Positions 35,565-45,623 of a stretch of DNA of 64,000 nucleotides are shown here, in pieces; within the stretch, counting starts at the first letter, position 1; each line of letters begins with the position of its first letter. The stretch is taken from the NCBI GenBank assembly GCA_947685225.1, contig CANTUV010000062.1, positions 10,684,501 to 10,748,500 of the forward strand, in the 5' to 3' direction. A program made the position numbers and the translations under genes. Source of the stretch: Garcia nutans. Its lineage: Eukaryota > Streptophyta > Magnoliopsida > Malpighiales > Euphorbiaceae. Below the pieces are notes generated by a model. It was not told the origin of the DNA. It searched no databases and was given only the letters and a program-made list of their open reading frames with translations.

Positions 35565-35656
35565 GGTTGGAAACGAAGAAGAAAGGAGAAAGCTTCAATG
35601 TTTAGAGAGAAATTGCTTTAGTGTCATTAGTTGTTGAATGAATGAAAGAGAGGTGG

Positions 35657-35665
35657 TATTTATAG
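35657..35665 (-). promoter_or_regulatory. TATA box of captured promoter
   Basis: The minus strand reads GGCCTATAAATACCACC. A CT-rich start-site-like stretch follows about 30 bases downstream (around 35630). A purine-poor leader then leads, after removal of the Cassandra insertion, to the ATG at 34482. Confidence 0.45.
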
Positions 35666-36174
35666 GCCACAAGGGACAAAGGAGTGAGTTTTCTAAAGAG
35701 ATTAGTATAAGCGAGATAGTTGCAAATAAGGGTGATCGGGTATGATGTGGTAAGATGAAGCCATTCTTTCAACTTGGAGCTCAACTGGAGAAGACCACCA
35801 CAAGGATAGTCGAAACCACTATGTGGAGGTAGTGGATTGTTGTGTAGACATCCTTCTAGGGCTAAACTTTGTTTTGAGTTGATTTCAAGCAATGGTTAGG
35901 GTGAAATGGGCTTAACTGCACAATTGACCGAGAGTACCACATAGTGCATTCAAGAATCTACATCGTTTTAATGGGTTTTGGGTGGGGGGTCAATTGTGAA
36001 TGGGTTTTCTGATTTTAGGCTCCGTTCTTCACTATTCAACTTGTTCTATCCTTTCTATGTTCATTTTCTCAATTTTTAGTCTTTTGTTGAGGGAAATCAA
36101 TCCAAACTCGAATCCAATTTGGTTTTCATCATCGGATTTTTATTGTAAAATTAGTTTTGTAAAATCAAGTAGTG

Positions 36175-36702
36175 CTAACACTCGTACTCTCACTCTTACC
36201 AAACAAAGAATGAGGAATTATGGTGAGACGGTTACAAATGCTATGGAGATTGAAAAAGATTTCTACATTCCATGATTATAAAATTCAATTAAGTGGTTTG
36301 TTCTATTCAGAAATCTATTGATAATTTGAATTCTTCATCCAAATCCTTGTTCATGAATAATGCATGAAGAAACATGATATGGAAGAATAGGCCTTGAAAG
36401 CTACTTATGGGGACTCTTCAGTAATAAAGGTTGTGGTCGTGGCAGCTATAAAAGATGAAGAAGAGGTACAAGGCACACAACCATTTGATAAATCTACAGT
36501 TAAACACTATCATTGCCACAAGCTTGGATATTTTTAGAATGAATGTTCAAGCAAAGAGCTTGAGAAATCCCACTATACTGACATTAGTGAGGAGACATTT
36601 TTAATGGCATATAAGGATGTCATAATAAAATGTAAACAAGAATTATTGTTTTTTTTTACTCAAGTTATAGCAATCATATGTGTGGTACGATGAAATTTTA
36701 AG
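36175..36702 (+). pseudogene. Copia-2 gag C-terminal part with zinc knuckle, into protease
   Basis: The frame resumes RTLTLTKQRMRNYGE (about 36183-36227) after the CACTA insertion. It continues through VTNAMEIEKDF and a GRGSYK-like basic stretch (about 36435-36450) to the zinc knuckle HYHCHKLGYF-NEC (36500-36543), where the first cysteine and the histidine are replaced. The text SNHMCGT (about 36670-36690) belongs to the start of the protease. Several stops are present. Confidence 0.7.
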
Positions 36703-36714
36703 CTAGAACCCAAT

Positions 36715-37212
36715 AGGTGTGTTTATAAAACTCGTATACCTAAGCAACCTAGCTCGGCCCGACCCGGTCGGGTTGGGTGGGGTATAAATATCTAGTGGCC
36801 AGATCTCGGGCTTTTTATATGAAGTTCGATATATTTCAGGTCGGATTTTAGGCCCGAAGTAAACCCAGCTCGACCTGAAATATATTCATTATATATATGA
36901 AATGTTTTTTATAATATATAATATAATTAATATATAAAATAATATATTACTTATATTATATTATATATAAAATTATATATTTTATATAATATATTATATG
37001 CAGTACATTGCAAGAATTTTTTTTTATAAAAATGCAAAAAAAAAAGAAAAAAAAGAAAAGCCTAGTTGGCCGGACCTGTTGGCCCGTTGACTAGACAAAC
37101 CTAAAATAGCTTGGCTCGTTCGGGTTAGGATCGGCTACGGGCCAAATATTTTAGCTCGAAGTATACTCGAGTCTGGCCTCGGGCTAGGAGTAAACCTAGC
37201 CCATATACACCC
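36715..37212. mobile_element. MITE (498 bp) in Copia-2 protease, 12-bp target duplication
   Basis: The insert is bounded by CTAGAACCCAAT on both sides (36703-36714 and 37213-37224), a perfect 12-bp duplication. The ends are AGGTGTGTTTATA and, inverted, GGGTGTATATGGG. Subterminal blocks rich in CCCGACC/GGTCGGGTT surround an AT-rich centre. This resembles the plant MITEs with GGGGTGTA-ATGGG termini (hAT- or Mutator-like); a 12-bp duplication is longer than the usual hAT 8 bp. It cleanly interrupts Copia coding sequence. Confidence 0.8.
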
Positions 37213-37560
37213 CTAGAACCCAATTTTAGCACCTTTGTGAAGTTGGATGATAACTCAAGCATGGTTGTCAAAAGCAAATAATATATATAGATGTTGGTGA
37301 ATGGTATTCCACAAACCATCACTCAGGTATTCTATGTTCCTAGATTGAAGCAAAGTCTGCTTAATATTGGAAAACTACAAGAAATAAGTCTTACAATTCT
37401 TATATAATATAGTAAGTGTAAGATTTATCATCCTTAGAGAGGTTTGATTATGGATAGTATAATGTCTACCAACTGAATGCTTATTTTGCTTTCTCTTATT
37501 CAACCAAACGAAGAAAATGCATGCTTGAACTATCTTCTATGCAATCTGGAATTGTTTATA
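37213..37560 (+). pseudogene. Copia-2 protease / pre-integrase remnant
   Basis: The frame reads FSTFVKLDDNSSMVVKSK (from about 37227), then ITQVFYVPRLKQSLLNIGKL (37318-37374) and IYHP-RGLIMDSIMS (about 37415-37465), typical of the segment between Copia protease and integrase. Similarity fades near 37560. Confidence 0.65.
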
Positions 37561-38277
37561 TAATCGATCAGGATCTTTGGAGTTGTTGGATGTGGCAATA
37601 ATCCAGTCTTTTCATGCAATGGCAGCAAATCTTGTCTTTTTGATAAATTTCTCAAATTTCAGAAGTTGGCAGCTGGTCACTTTGGTATATAATGTCGAGA
37701 ATCTTCATGATAAAGTGTTACTTGATCTGATTGAATTGGGTTAAATTGCATTAATTGCAGGAACGCAAGGTATGCATGTTTTTGTGCTTCTTTTCTGATT
37801 CAACTGATCTGATTTCCAGAGGAATCCTCTAGCCCTTAATAGACCCTCATGGGATGATGGTTTGAAGCTTATACTCTTCTTAGATCGTCACTCTTTGTTT
37901 GAGAACTCTCTGCATCATCAGTATCCATGGCTATAGGTTATTCTCACTGTTGTGTAGGCTATTCATATATGTCAATCCTAATCTTAAGTTTAGGACTGAC
38001 TGTTGCTTGTGGTTCGTGTTCACATCTCAAGGGCTTGCCTTGTTTCTTGGTTTTCGGCTTTTTATTTTGTACTTTGAGTTTTTGGGGTTTTTTTTTTACA
38101 TATTTATGGGATTGTTTTAGGTTGGGCATATTTTTGGATTTTTGTTTGGGTAGTTCTTTTTTCCCCATTTTATAATAATAATAATAAATTAATTTGTTTA
38201 TAAAAAAAGAAATTAAATAAAAAAATTGCAAATATGATTCCATTCAATTTAAATTCCATTTAACTCAATTTAGAATT
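37561..38277 (+). other. Unassigned segment ending in an A-rich tail, possibly a LINE 3' end
   Basis: The plus strand changes from mixed composition to G/T-rich text with TTTGGGGTTTTTTTTTTA and ends in (ATA)n and A-rich sequence (38173-38225), reminiscent of plant LINE 3' UTRs. No protein domain was recognised, so the call is tentative. Confidence 0.3.
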
Positions 38278-38550
38278 GGAAATATGGATCTTTTAATCAC
38301 CTAAATAAATATTTTAAAATAAGTAAATTTTTATTATATTATCAGTATTAACTTAAATACAATTTCAAAAATTTTAAATTTTAATATAAAAAGTATACGA
38401 GTCAATTGCTAAAAAATTACAAAAATATAATGATTTAAAAAAGAAAATTAATATACACCTATTCCATATCATGTTAATTTTAAAAATGTCACTTAAAATA
38501 TCGAAAAATTAGTGTAATAATAATAATAATAATTTCGTATATTATTTGAC
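38278..38550. repeat. Direct repeat R, left copy
   Basis: It aligns almost end to end with 43874-44145 (GGAAATATGGATCTTTTAAT at the start, CGTAT-TATTTGAC at the end), with scattered substitutions and small indels. It has no ORF. Confidence 0.85.
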
Positions 38551-39473
38551 ATTTTGTGCTTATAAATTTATTTTATATATTTTATAATTTTAATTTTTAT
38601 TACCACAAGCTTGATTTTGTATATGACGTGACATTTCTCATAATATTCATTCTTTGCTATACAAAGTGTCAAAATGCATTGGTAGATCATGCTCATGTGA
38701 CATGGACTTAGTCTGATTATATGATTAGGTCAAAACAAACACAATTTATGTTAAGATATTTTAATTTTAATATTAATATAATTAAATGTTTAGATATTTA
38801 TAAGAATAATATTTAAATAAAATTCACTTAGCCTATATAATATTTATAACCTAAAATAATAACATATTCTTACACAATCCATCGAAACATTATTTATAAA
38901 ATAAAATCATAATTAAAATAATTTTAAAATATAAAATTATTAAAGAAATATTTATAAAAATATGTAAAAAGTTAAAGATTTAAATCAACATAAAGGAGAA
39001 AACGATTATTGTTTAGACTTTAGTATTAAAATTTAATACTGAAGAGAAAGAATGAAAGAAATGATATAAAACTGCCAATATATATAAGTTTCAAAAAAAA
39101 ATCATTTGAAAAATAGGTATAAATTTATTTTTATTTTTTTAGCATAAAGAAATAATAAAACTACTAATTTCTTTTTATCTTATTTAGATTATATTATTTT
39201 TGTTAGATGAATTATAATAATTTGTGTGTGTGTGTGTGTGTTAATAATTTATAATATTATGACTCATTTGACGTCCATTTTTAACATTCATTCACTTTTT
39301 GAACCTTGAAGAGTTACTTACGTTACACTTTCCTTGGTGTACGGACACGTTGATAACACGGTCAAAAAAAAAAAAAACAAAGTCAAGCTCTCTGTCTCTC
39401 CCCTGTGTGTGTATATATATATATATATATTTTATATTTGATAGGTTCGATTAATTCTAAAGAAAGAAAGACA
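38551..39473 (+). promoter_or_regulatory. Upstream region of the HMA gene
   Basis: Mostly AT-rich DNA with a (TG)n tract (39221-39241). Close to the start codon a CT-rich stretch (39387-39402) is followed by an extended TATATATA run (39412-39432), which could serve as TATA region. The leader GAAAGAAAGACA precedes the ATG at 39474. Confidence 0.4.
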
Positions 39474-40748
39474 ATGGCGGTATGGCTTGAAACAATCATA
39501 TACATTTTCTTTTTCTTTTTCTTTTTTTTATAATAAGAATTATATATATTTTCTTATTGGATAGGAATTCATAATTTTATATATCATTTTATTTTTTTAT
39601 CGGTTAAAATTTTTTTTGCAGAGAAAAAAAATGGTGCTGAGGGTTCAGATGAATTGCCAGAAATGCCGGACTAAGGCACTCAAGGTTGTGGCAAAAGCTG
39701 AAGGTAAGACACCTCAAAACCCACCAAGAAAAGAACAAAAGTTAAATAAAAAATTCATAATCCATCGCCAATTGCAAGTCGTCCCTTTTTCTTAAGGGGA
39801 AAAAATTTCTTTTATTATTGTTTTTTTAATTCATTAAAAATATTCTCTGTTGGCTTAATTAATTATGCATTTATAAATTATTTTATATACGGAGAATCAA
39901 ATTTAATTAATGAAAAAAATAATAATAAACTATCTTGCTATAAATCTTTTGTGTTTTGTATTTGAATAATGATTACATTACATAATTGGCATTTTTTAAT
40001 CTTAAATAAGGTTGATAAATAGTTTTTAATATAATTATTGAATAATGTGTTAAATCAAAATTTAGAGGATAACAATAATTTACCTCAATAATAATTGTGG
40101 GATTAATTTTTAGTTTTAATTTTTAAAATTTTCACGAAATTTCAAACCATCTTTCTTTTGAGTAATTTTTATTAAATTCATGAAAAATTTATAATATTAA
40201 TAAATTTAAAAGAAATTTATCATAAAAGAAAAATTATGAGTCAGACAAATTACAATTTTAAAAATTTGTCGAAATTCAATTATGAAAAAGATGTGTTAGT
40301 GCTTGAGTAATTCGAATTTAAAATCTTGCTTATTTATATGGTAAAAGAAATAAAATGATATATTTATTGTATTCATGAATGTAATTAATGTCCTTAATTA
40401 ATATTTCATTGGTTTTAAATTAATAGACATATTTTATGTTAAATAAAAATTTTAAAAAAATAGTCATTTTTTTATTGAAAATGTAAATTTATTTATTTTT
40501 TCTGTTATATTTTTATTTTTTAATATGACATATATTTATTAAGTATTTTAATAATATTATTAAATATAAATATAATAAAATGTGAAAGAATGAAATTAGG
40601 TGCAGGACTGAGGTATTTGGGAATAGAAGGAGAAGACAAAGAAAAAGTGGTAATCATCGGAGATGTTGACCCCGTTGACCTCGCTCTTTGCTTGAGGAAG
40701 AAAGTTGGCCCTGCCCATATTCTCAGCGTTGCACCTGATGCTAAATAA
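39474..40748 (+). CDS. Small heavy-metal-associated (HMA) domain protein, HIPP-like
   Basis: Three exons can be read: 39474-39479 (Met-Ala only), 39622-39703 and 40600-40748 or 40606-40748. Introns are GTATGG...TTTTGCAG and GTAAGAC...TTAG or GTGCAG. The product is 76-78 residues, essentially one HMA fold. The start reads MARKKMVLRVQMNCQKCRTK with the metal-binding motif MNCQKC (two cysteines); the second half contains IEGEDKEKVVIIGDVDPVDL and LRKKVGPAHILSV. The pattern is that of plant heavy-metal-associated (isoprenylated) proteins, but no C-terminal CaaX motif is present (it ends APDAK), so lipid anchoring is unlikely. Members bind copper, zinc or cadmium, or act as cytosolic interaction modules; the exact partner is unknown. 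The two-codon first exon followed by a basic stretch agrees, from memory, with gene structures in this family. No frame damage is visible, so it is probably functional. Confidence 0.85.
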
Positions 40749-42174
40749 TATGCTAAGTAATTAATTTGCTTCCAAGAAAGACACGCGTCGGTTTGTTGAA
40801 CACTACATTAGCCTAAAATTTCCATATTACCTAAAATAAATTTTATGTCAAAGGATTCATAAAAGAGATTGGTATGTTTATGAAATAAGTATATCAATAT
40901 GGAAAAAAAAAAAACCCCCATTTACTTGAAATGGTTTGTTGAATTTTTAAAATAGATTTCTAAGGCTAAACTTTAAAAATTAGCTCATTTCTACAAATAT
41001 TTGAAAGTTTATTAAGCGAAAGAAATCCGCCATGGGATTATAAAGATCAATAATACTCTAATATCATTTTAAATATTTAATATAAATTTAAGAGAATTAA
41101 TCTTAAAAATTGATGTGTTGATGAGTTAATTTTTGTATTAATTACTATGCGCTGGTATTTAAGGGGTGTGGAATATTTTTCTGATATTATATGCTTAATA
41201 TGGTTTGCCAATTTACCTGAATTATTTTAGCAATAAAGTAATATTGTGAGGTTTTTTTTTACACTATATAATTTATTTTTCTAATGTAGTAAAAATATAT
41301 CTTTCATGTTAAGAGTAAATAACTTATAAATAAAAAATATTCTCATTTTTTGTATTTTTTTAAAAAATTAAATTTTCAATGAAAGAAAATTCAACTCTCT
41401 TATCAATTAAACTAATTTTTAAGAATTTCCTTGTAATTAACTAACTCAAATTATATTACCTCTTACGTTAACAAATAATTGCTACCAAAAAATGTTATAA
41501 TGACAAGTAATATTTCATATAAGAAAATAATATTAGATAAGCATTCAGCGGAACTGTAAGTATGTATTTTAGGTTGTATTGGGAATATTTTTAATTTTTA
41601 GTTTTAACTATTTTTTAAAAAAAATTAAAAGAGGTTGGTTAATATTACTAAATTTTAGATTTTTCTAATCAGATAAAAATCTTTTTTATGTTAAATACGA
41701 AATCAATAAAATATGACTGCATTGTAGATGACTTTCTTTTTTGGTATCAACGTTTTTTTAAGAAAGAAAACCAAAACGAATTAGGCAATATCAATTTTTT
41801 TATTAGAAAATAAATGATTTTGAATAAATATAAAATCTACAAAATATAGTTTTGAGAGTTTTAATTTCTTCAAAAAAGATTTATATCAATAAAATTTATT
41901 TTTTTCTCTCATTTAAAAAAAATGTTTTGCACTAATTTTCTGCTTTTTTTTATTTTTTTCAAATACAATTATAAAATGATACATTTATTTTTTTAATTTT
42001 ATTTTGTTTATTTTTCAATAGTTTTATTTTATTTTAATTATTAGCTATAATATCTAATTAATAAGCAATATAATTTTTTAATAAATGAATAAAATGATAA
42101 AAAAAAATTTAGAAAAAAGTTGTAAAGAGTACGGAAAATTACGTATGGTATATAGTAGTATAATTGTTACATGA
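40749..42174. other. 3' flank of the HMA gene, AT-rich
   Basis: The 3' UTR probably ends within the first few hundred bases; no clear polyadenylation cluster stands out. The rest is AT-rich without recognised genes. Confidence 0.5.
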
Positions 42175-42192
42175 GTTGATTCTTATTCTTTT

Positions 42193-42370
42193 TTTAAATT
42201 CATTGGAGGGATTTAATTCATGGACTACACAATAGGGGTAGTCCTCCCCTATTAACACTCATCACAAGGATGATAAACACTCACCACAAAGGTGATGGAA
42301 TGGGAAATTGAACTCGTGACTAACTGAACACATCACAGTATACTAACCAACTAGGCTAGGCCCTCAACCC
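42193..42370 (-). mobile_element. SINE-2, tRNA-derived, with 18-bp target duplication
   Basis: The element is bounded by GTTGATTCTTATTCTTTT on both sides (42175-42192 and 42371-42388), a perfect 18-bp duplication. On the minus strand the head begins GGGTTGAGGGCCTAGCC. It has an A-box-like TAGCCTAGTTGGTTAGTA and a B-box-like CGAGTTCAATTTCC (42315-42302), as in tRNA-derived SINEs, and a short A-rich 3' tail. It lies between the HMA gene and the Copia-2 RNase H segment. Confidence 0.88.
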
Positions 42371-42388
42371 GTTGATTCTTATTCTTTT

Positions 42389-43139
42389 GCTAAACACACT
42401 TTAATTAGTGAATATGAAGAAAATAATAAAAAAAAATTGATTTTTTTTACCGAGAATATACAGGCACGTAAAAAAAATCAATAAGGGATATAATAGTAGA
42501 AAAATAAGAGAACTTTAAAAAGGTAAAGACTCAAATATTAATCAGAATAGAGAAAGTTTGAGAGAAAAAATAAAATTTTTAATTGTGTTTAATCAATATT
42601 TTTATTTTGATAATTGATATTTTTTGGATTTAAATAAGGTAATTATTAATTATTTTTAAAATATTTATTGTTAAATACTATAAATTGTGCATTTGCATAT
42701 AAAAAATTATATATAATTTTTAAAAATATAAAACAGAATTTTGAAAATATAAAATTTAAATTAAAATAATTATTGAATTTGAAAGTAAAAAATAAACTAA
42801 AAACTTACTATATCAACGAACATAGCTAAGTTTTGAGGGTATTGATTTTAAAAAGATATTTTATATAAATAATTTTTTTAATGCCAAAGTCAATTTTTTA
42901 TCATAATTTTTTCCTCTTTTGATCACAATTAATATATTTTTTTTCGATTTTTTTATAAAATAAAATATAAAGATTTTGAAAAAAAAAAACTTACAACTTA
43001 AACTAACACAGCCTTAGTTATGCACTTTCAAATCAATCTTCATAATAATTATATTTAATTTAAAAATAGTATATGTAGAATTTATATGGAAAAAAAAATA
43101 CTAGTTTTTTCTTGGCTTCCACTTGGCTAAATGTTATGT
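42389..43139. other. AT-rich spacer
   Basis: No gene or transposon protein was recognised. Confidence 0.55.
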
Positions 43140-43690
43140 TTATATATGGATTGCTACAGAAGTTCATTTGCAAGTTGCACAAAAGTTACTAAAGTATTTG
43201 AAGAGATATGATAAAAAAAAAGTATTTGAAGGGAACTATTAATTTTGGTGTGCTTTATAAAAAGAAAGGACATACAAAAATTGATTGCCTAAACTGACAG
43301 TGACAATGCTGGTGGCATCAAGGGCGCACCTATCATTTTAGAAGGGCACCTGTTTCTCTTCCATTTTGAAAATTTTTTATATATGTGTGTAATTTTATAT
43401 ATATATATATTATTAAAATTTTTAAAATATTTAATTGCCCCCCTTCAAATTTGTAAAAAAATATATAATATTTTATTTTGTCCCTCTTCACTAAAAAATC
43501 TAACTTCGCCCCTGGATGACATGAATGATAGAAAAAAAAAACACTTTAGATTATGGTTTTTTGTTGGGCTCAAGAGCAATGTCTTTGGTCCTCAAAGATG
43601 CAGCGTATGCTTATTCTGCCAACCACAGAAATTGAATTTATTATTCACTTATTTTAATACGATTAATAAATAAATCATATTTATATCCAC
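43140..43690 (+). pseudogene. Copia-2 reverse transcriptase end / RNase H remnant
   Basis: Frames read HLQVAQKLLKYLK (43163-43202), then INFGVLYKKKGHT-like text and TDSDNAG (about 43240-43312). After a MITE they continue MNDRKKHFRLWFF and WSS-K-like text (about 43521-43600). The order is that of Copia RNase H (YTDSDYAGD..DRKSTSGY type). A 13-bp phrase AAAGTATTTGAAG is duplicated at 43191-43203 and 43219-43231, causing an insertion. The product is non-functional. Confidence 0.7.
43319..43514. mobile_element. hAT-like MITE (196 bp) in Copia-2 RNase H
   Basis: The termini CAAGGGCGCACCTA and, inverted, CAGGGGCGAAGTTA are related. The flanks GGTGGCAT (43311-43318) and GATGACAT (43515-43522) form an 8-bp duplication with two changes, the length expected for hAT elements. 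Removing it restores the Copia RNase H reading. Confidence 0.7.
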
Positions 43691-43873
43691 TTTTATAATA
43701 TCACTAAAGTGAGTCAGCACAATACCATAACTATCTATCAACTTGTTTTTAACACTCCTAGTCTTGTTAATATATTGTGCATTTTTTTCCTTTTAAAGCT
43801 ATTTATTAGCAAGCTTATTCTTTCAATAAAATAAGTTGATCGCTATCCCAAATATTTTTTCTAGTACTTTATA
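43691..43873 (+). repeat. Copia-2 3' LTR (end part)
   Basis: The last 60 bases (ATTCTTTCAATAAAATAAG then TTTTTTCTAGTACTTTATA) match the end of the 5' LTR at 33075-33142. The LTR start was not identified. It abuts repeat R'. Confidence 0.45.
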
Positions 43874-44145
43874 GGAAATATGGATCTTTTAATCACCTAA
43901 ATAAATATTTTAAAACAAGTAAATTATTATTATATTGTCACTATCACTTAAATACAATTTCAAAAATTTTAAATTTTAAAATCAAAGGTATATGAGTCAA
44001 TTGCTAGAAAAAATTACAAAAATATAATGATCTAGAAAGAAAATTTATATACTGATTCCATATAAGTTTAATTTTGAAAATGTCACTTAACATATCGAAA
44101 AATTAGTGTATATATAAATTATAAAAATTTCGTATACTATTTGAC
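43874..44145. repeat. Direct repeat R', right copy
   Basis: Counterpart of 38278-38550. It begins at the last base of the Copia-2 3' LTR and ends exactly where the poly(A) of LINE-2 begins. Confidence 0.85.
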
Positions 44146-44189
44146 TTTTTTTTTATTTATAAAATAGTAATATTATTAAATCAAACTCA

Positions 44190-44306
44190 TAAAGCATCAA
44201 CAATTGAATGAGGTGGGATATCAACCCATTTCCCACAGTCAGACACATAATGAGTAGCCCTAGCTAACAAATGAGCTACTGCATTCGCTGAACTATGAAC
44301 AAAAAC
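44190..44306 (-). pseudogene. LINE-2 RNase H, C-terminal end
   Basis: The minus strand reads VFVHSSANAVAHLLARATHY and ends WVDIPPHSIVDAL followed by a stop at 44192-44190. This is the end of the plant LINE RNase H domain (R..N..AH.LAR type). It continues the frame left open at 50207. Confidence 0.8.
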
Positions 44307-44792
44307 TGAAAGGGGAAGAAAACCTGATTCCCCTAAAACATAAAATATGCATAGATCACTAGATTATTCAAATTAAATTGCAAAGGGGTAAATTGCGTAC
44401 CTGACATCATCGTATGTTGAAGCTGAAGACGATTTTGGAGTTTGTGGCCTTCCAGGGGATACACACTTTAAGTTTAGCGGAAAAACTACTGAAGGAACGT
44501 AATGTTCTCTCAAAATTGTTGTGTTCCCCTGGAGACCACGACCCCTTATTTATAACTGATGATGATAGTTTCTATTTTGGTCCTTCAACAAAATAGAAAC
44601 TCTTATCGGTCTCTACACTTATAATCCTATTACGAGTAGGACACCTCAATAATCAATAATCCTTATTTGATCATAACTTTAATTTGACTATTTTAAATTG
44701 ACTGCAATACATATTTAATATTTAAATATATTTAGCCCACACTTATGATTAATTAGAGGATTAATTTTAACAATTTAAAATTAATTCTAACA
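44307..44792 (-). repeat. Copia-3 3' LTR (486 bp)
   Basis: It starts TGTTAGAATTAATTTTAAA and ends CCCCTTTCA on the minus strand. Differences from the 5' LTR occur at the GGAAAAACTACTGAAGG, CCCCTGG, GATAGTTTC, AATAATCC and TAGAGGATT sites. The ORF within it is not a gene. Confidence 0.95.
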
Positions 44793-44807
44793 ATCTCCCA
44801 CTTGGGC
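44793..44807 (-). other. Copia-3 polypurine tract
   Basis: AAGTGGGAGAT on the minus strand directly precedes the 3' LTR. This is the usual plus-strand priming site. Confidence 0.85.
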
Positions 44808-45189
44808 TAACATATATTAAATATAAATGTATATACCTTAATGAGCTCATAAAAGCAGTCATACTGAAGGTGCCTCAAACAATCTCGTCCATTGATTATA
44901 TCGATAAAGGACTGAAGGGTCAGTCGCCACATTCATCGTGATTCAAACCATCATCAATCACATTACCAATACTCTCAAATGACATAGATCAATAATAGGA
45001 GTGTAGCATGGAAACTACATGTAATATGATCTAATCATGCCTGTTTCCAACTGGTCATACTTAATTGAGATCGACCACAAAAATAACACAGAGTGTAATA
45101 AACAAAAGTGAATACTTCATTTTCTGCAGAAACTGAATTAACATATCCAAAACCAAATAGAGCATTCAAAACATAATGAAAACATAATG

Positions 45190-45623
45190 AACAAAACTCC
45201 CATTGAAACTAAACATCCTCAAACAATATGACACCCACATGAGCAGTGTGATCATGAAAGACTTTCGGTATCAATGCCTTAGTAAGAGGATCTATAATTA
45301 TGGAGTTCGTTCTAACATGCTCTATGGATATCTGTCCACTCTGTATTTTCTCCATTTACAGCCAGAAACTAAATACCAAATAGCTCCTACTGTCATTGGA
45401 GAATCAAACTGCTGAATTAATGTCACACTTAAAACTTTATTAGCATTTTCAATGCTAGCCATAATGTGCAGCCCTGTGACATTCAGCAAAGTCAAAAAAA
45501 TTCATGATCAAATGTCTCATAGCATACTACAAATTCCAAAACCATGGAATGTAGTCTAATGTGGATCTTTTGCTACTCAAGACATTCGATAAAGTCAGAA
45601 TCAGTATACCAAATGATCTCATA
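45190..45623 (-). pseudogene. Copia-3 RNase H remnant
   Basis: The YTDSDF motif (about 45595) and WFWNL/CYE-like text are out of frame with one another. The last part, GQISIEHVRTNSIIIDPLTK (about 45330-45275) followed by PKVFHDHTAH, is well kept. The middle third of RNase H is deleted or scrambled. Confidence 0.7.

Larger units (their letters stand above)
33797..36174. mobile_element. Non-autonomous CACTA element carrying a gene fragment, inserted in Copia-2 gag
   Basis: The left end CATTATAAGAAGG (33797-33809) is CACTACAAGAAGG with two C-to-T changes. The right end is AAATCAAGTAGTG (36162-36174). The gag sequence is interrupted exactly here: the left flank ends TTTGCT and the right flank continues CTAACACTCG, with a 2-3 bp overlap, close to the usual 3-bp CACTA duplication. 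Subterminal GTGTAAAT-TTTTAA-type motifs occur near the left end (33861 and 33908). There is no transposase. The interior holds, on the minus strand, a TATA-containing promoter, a leader and a small spliced ORF, and a nested Cassandra TRIM. Confidence 0.6.

Noticed and set aside
42300..42370. Possible tRNA gene
   Set aside because: A and B boxes are present but no cloverleaf closes, and the segment is bounded by an 18-bp target duplication with an A-rich tail. It is a SINE head.
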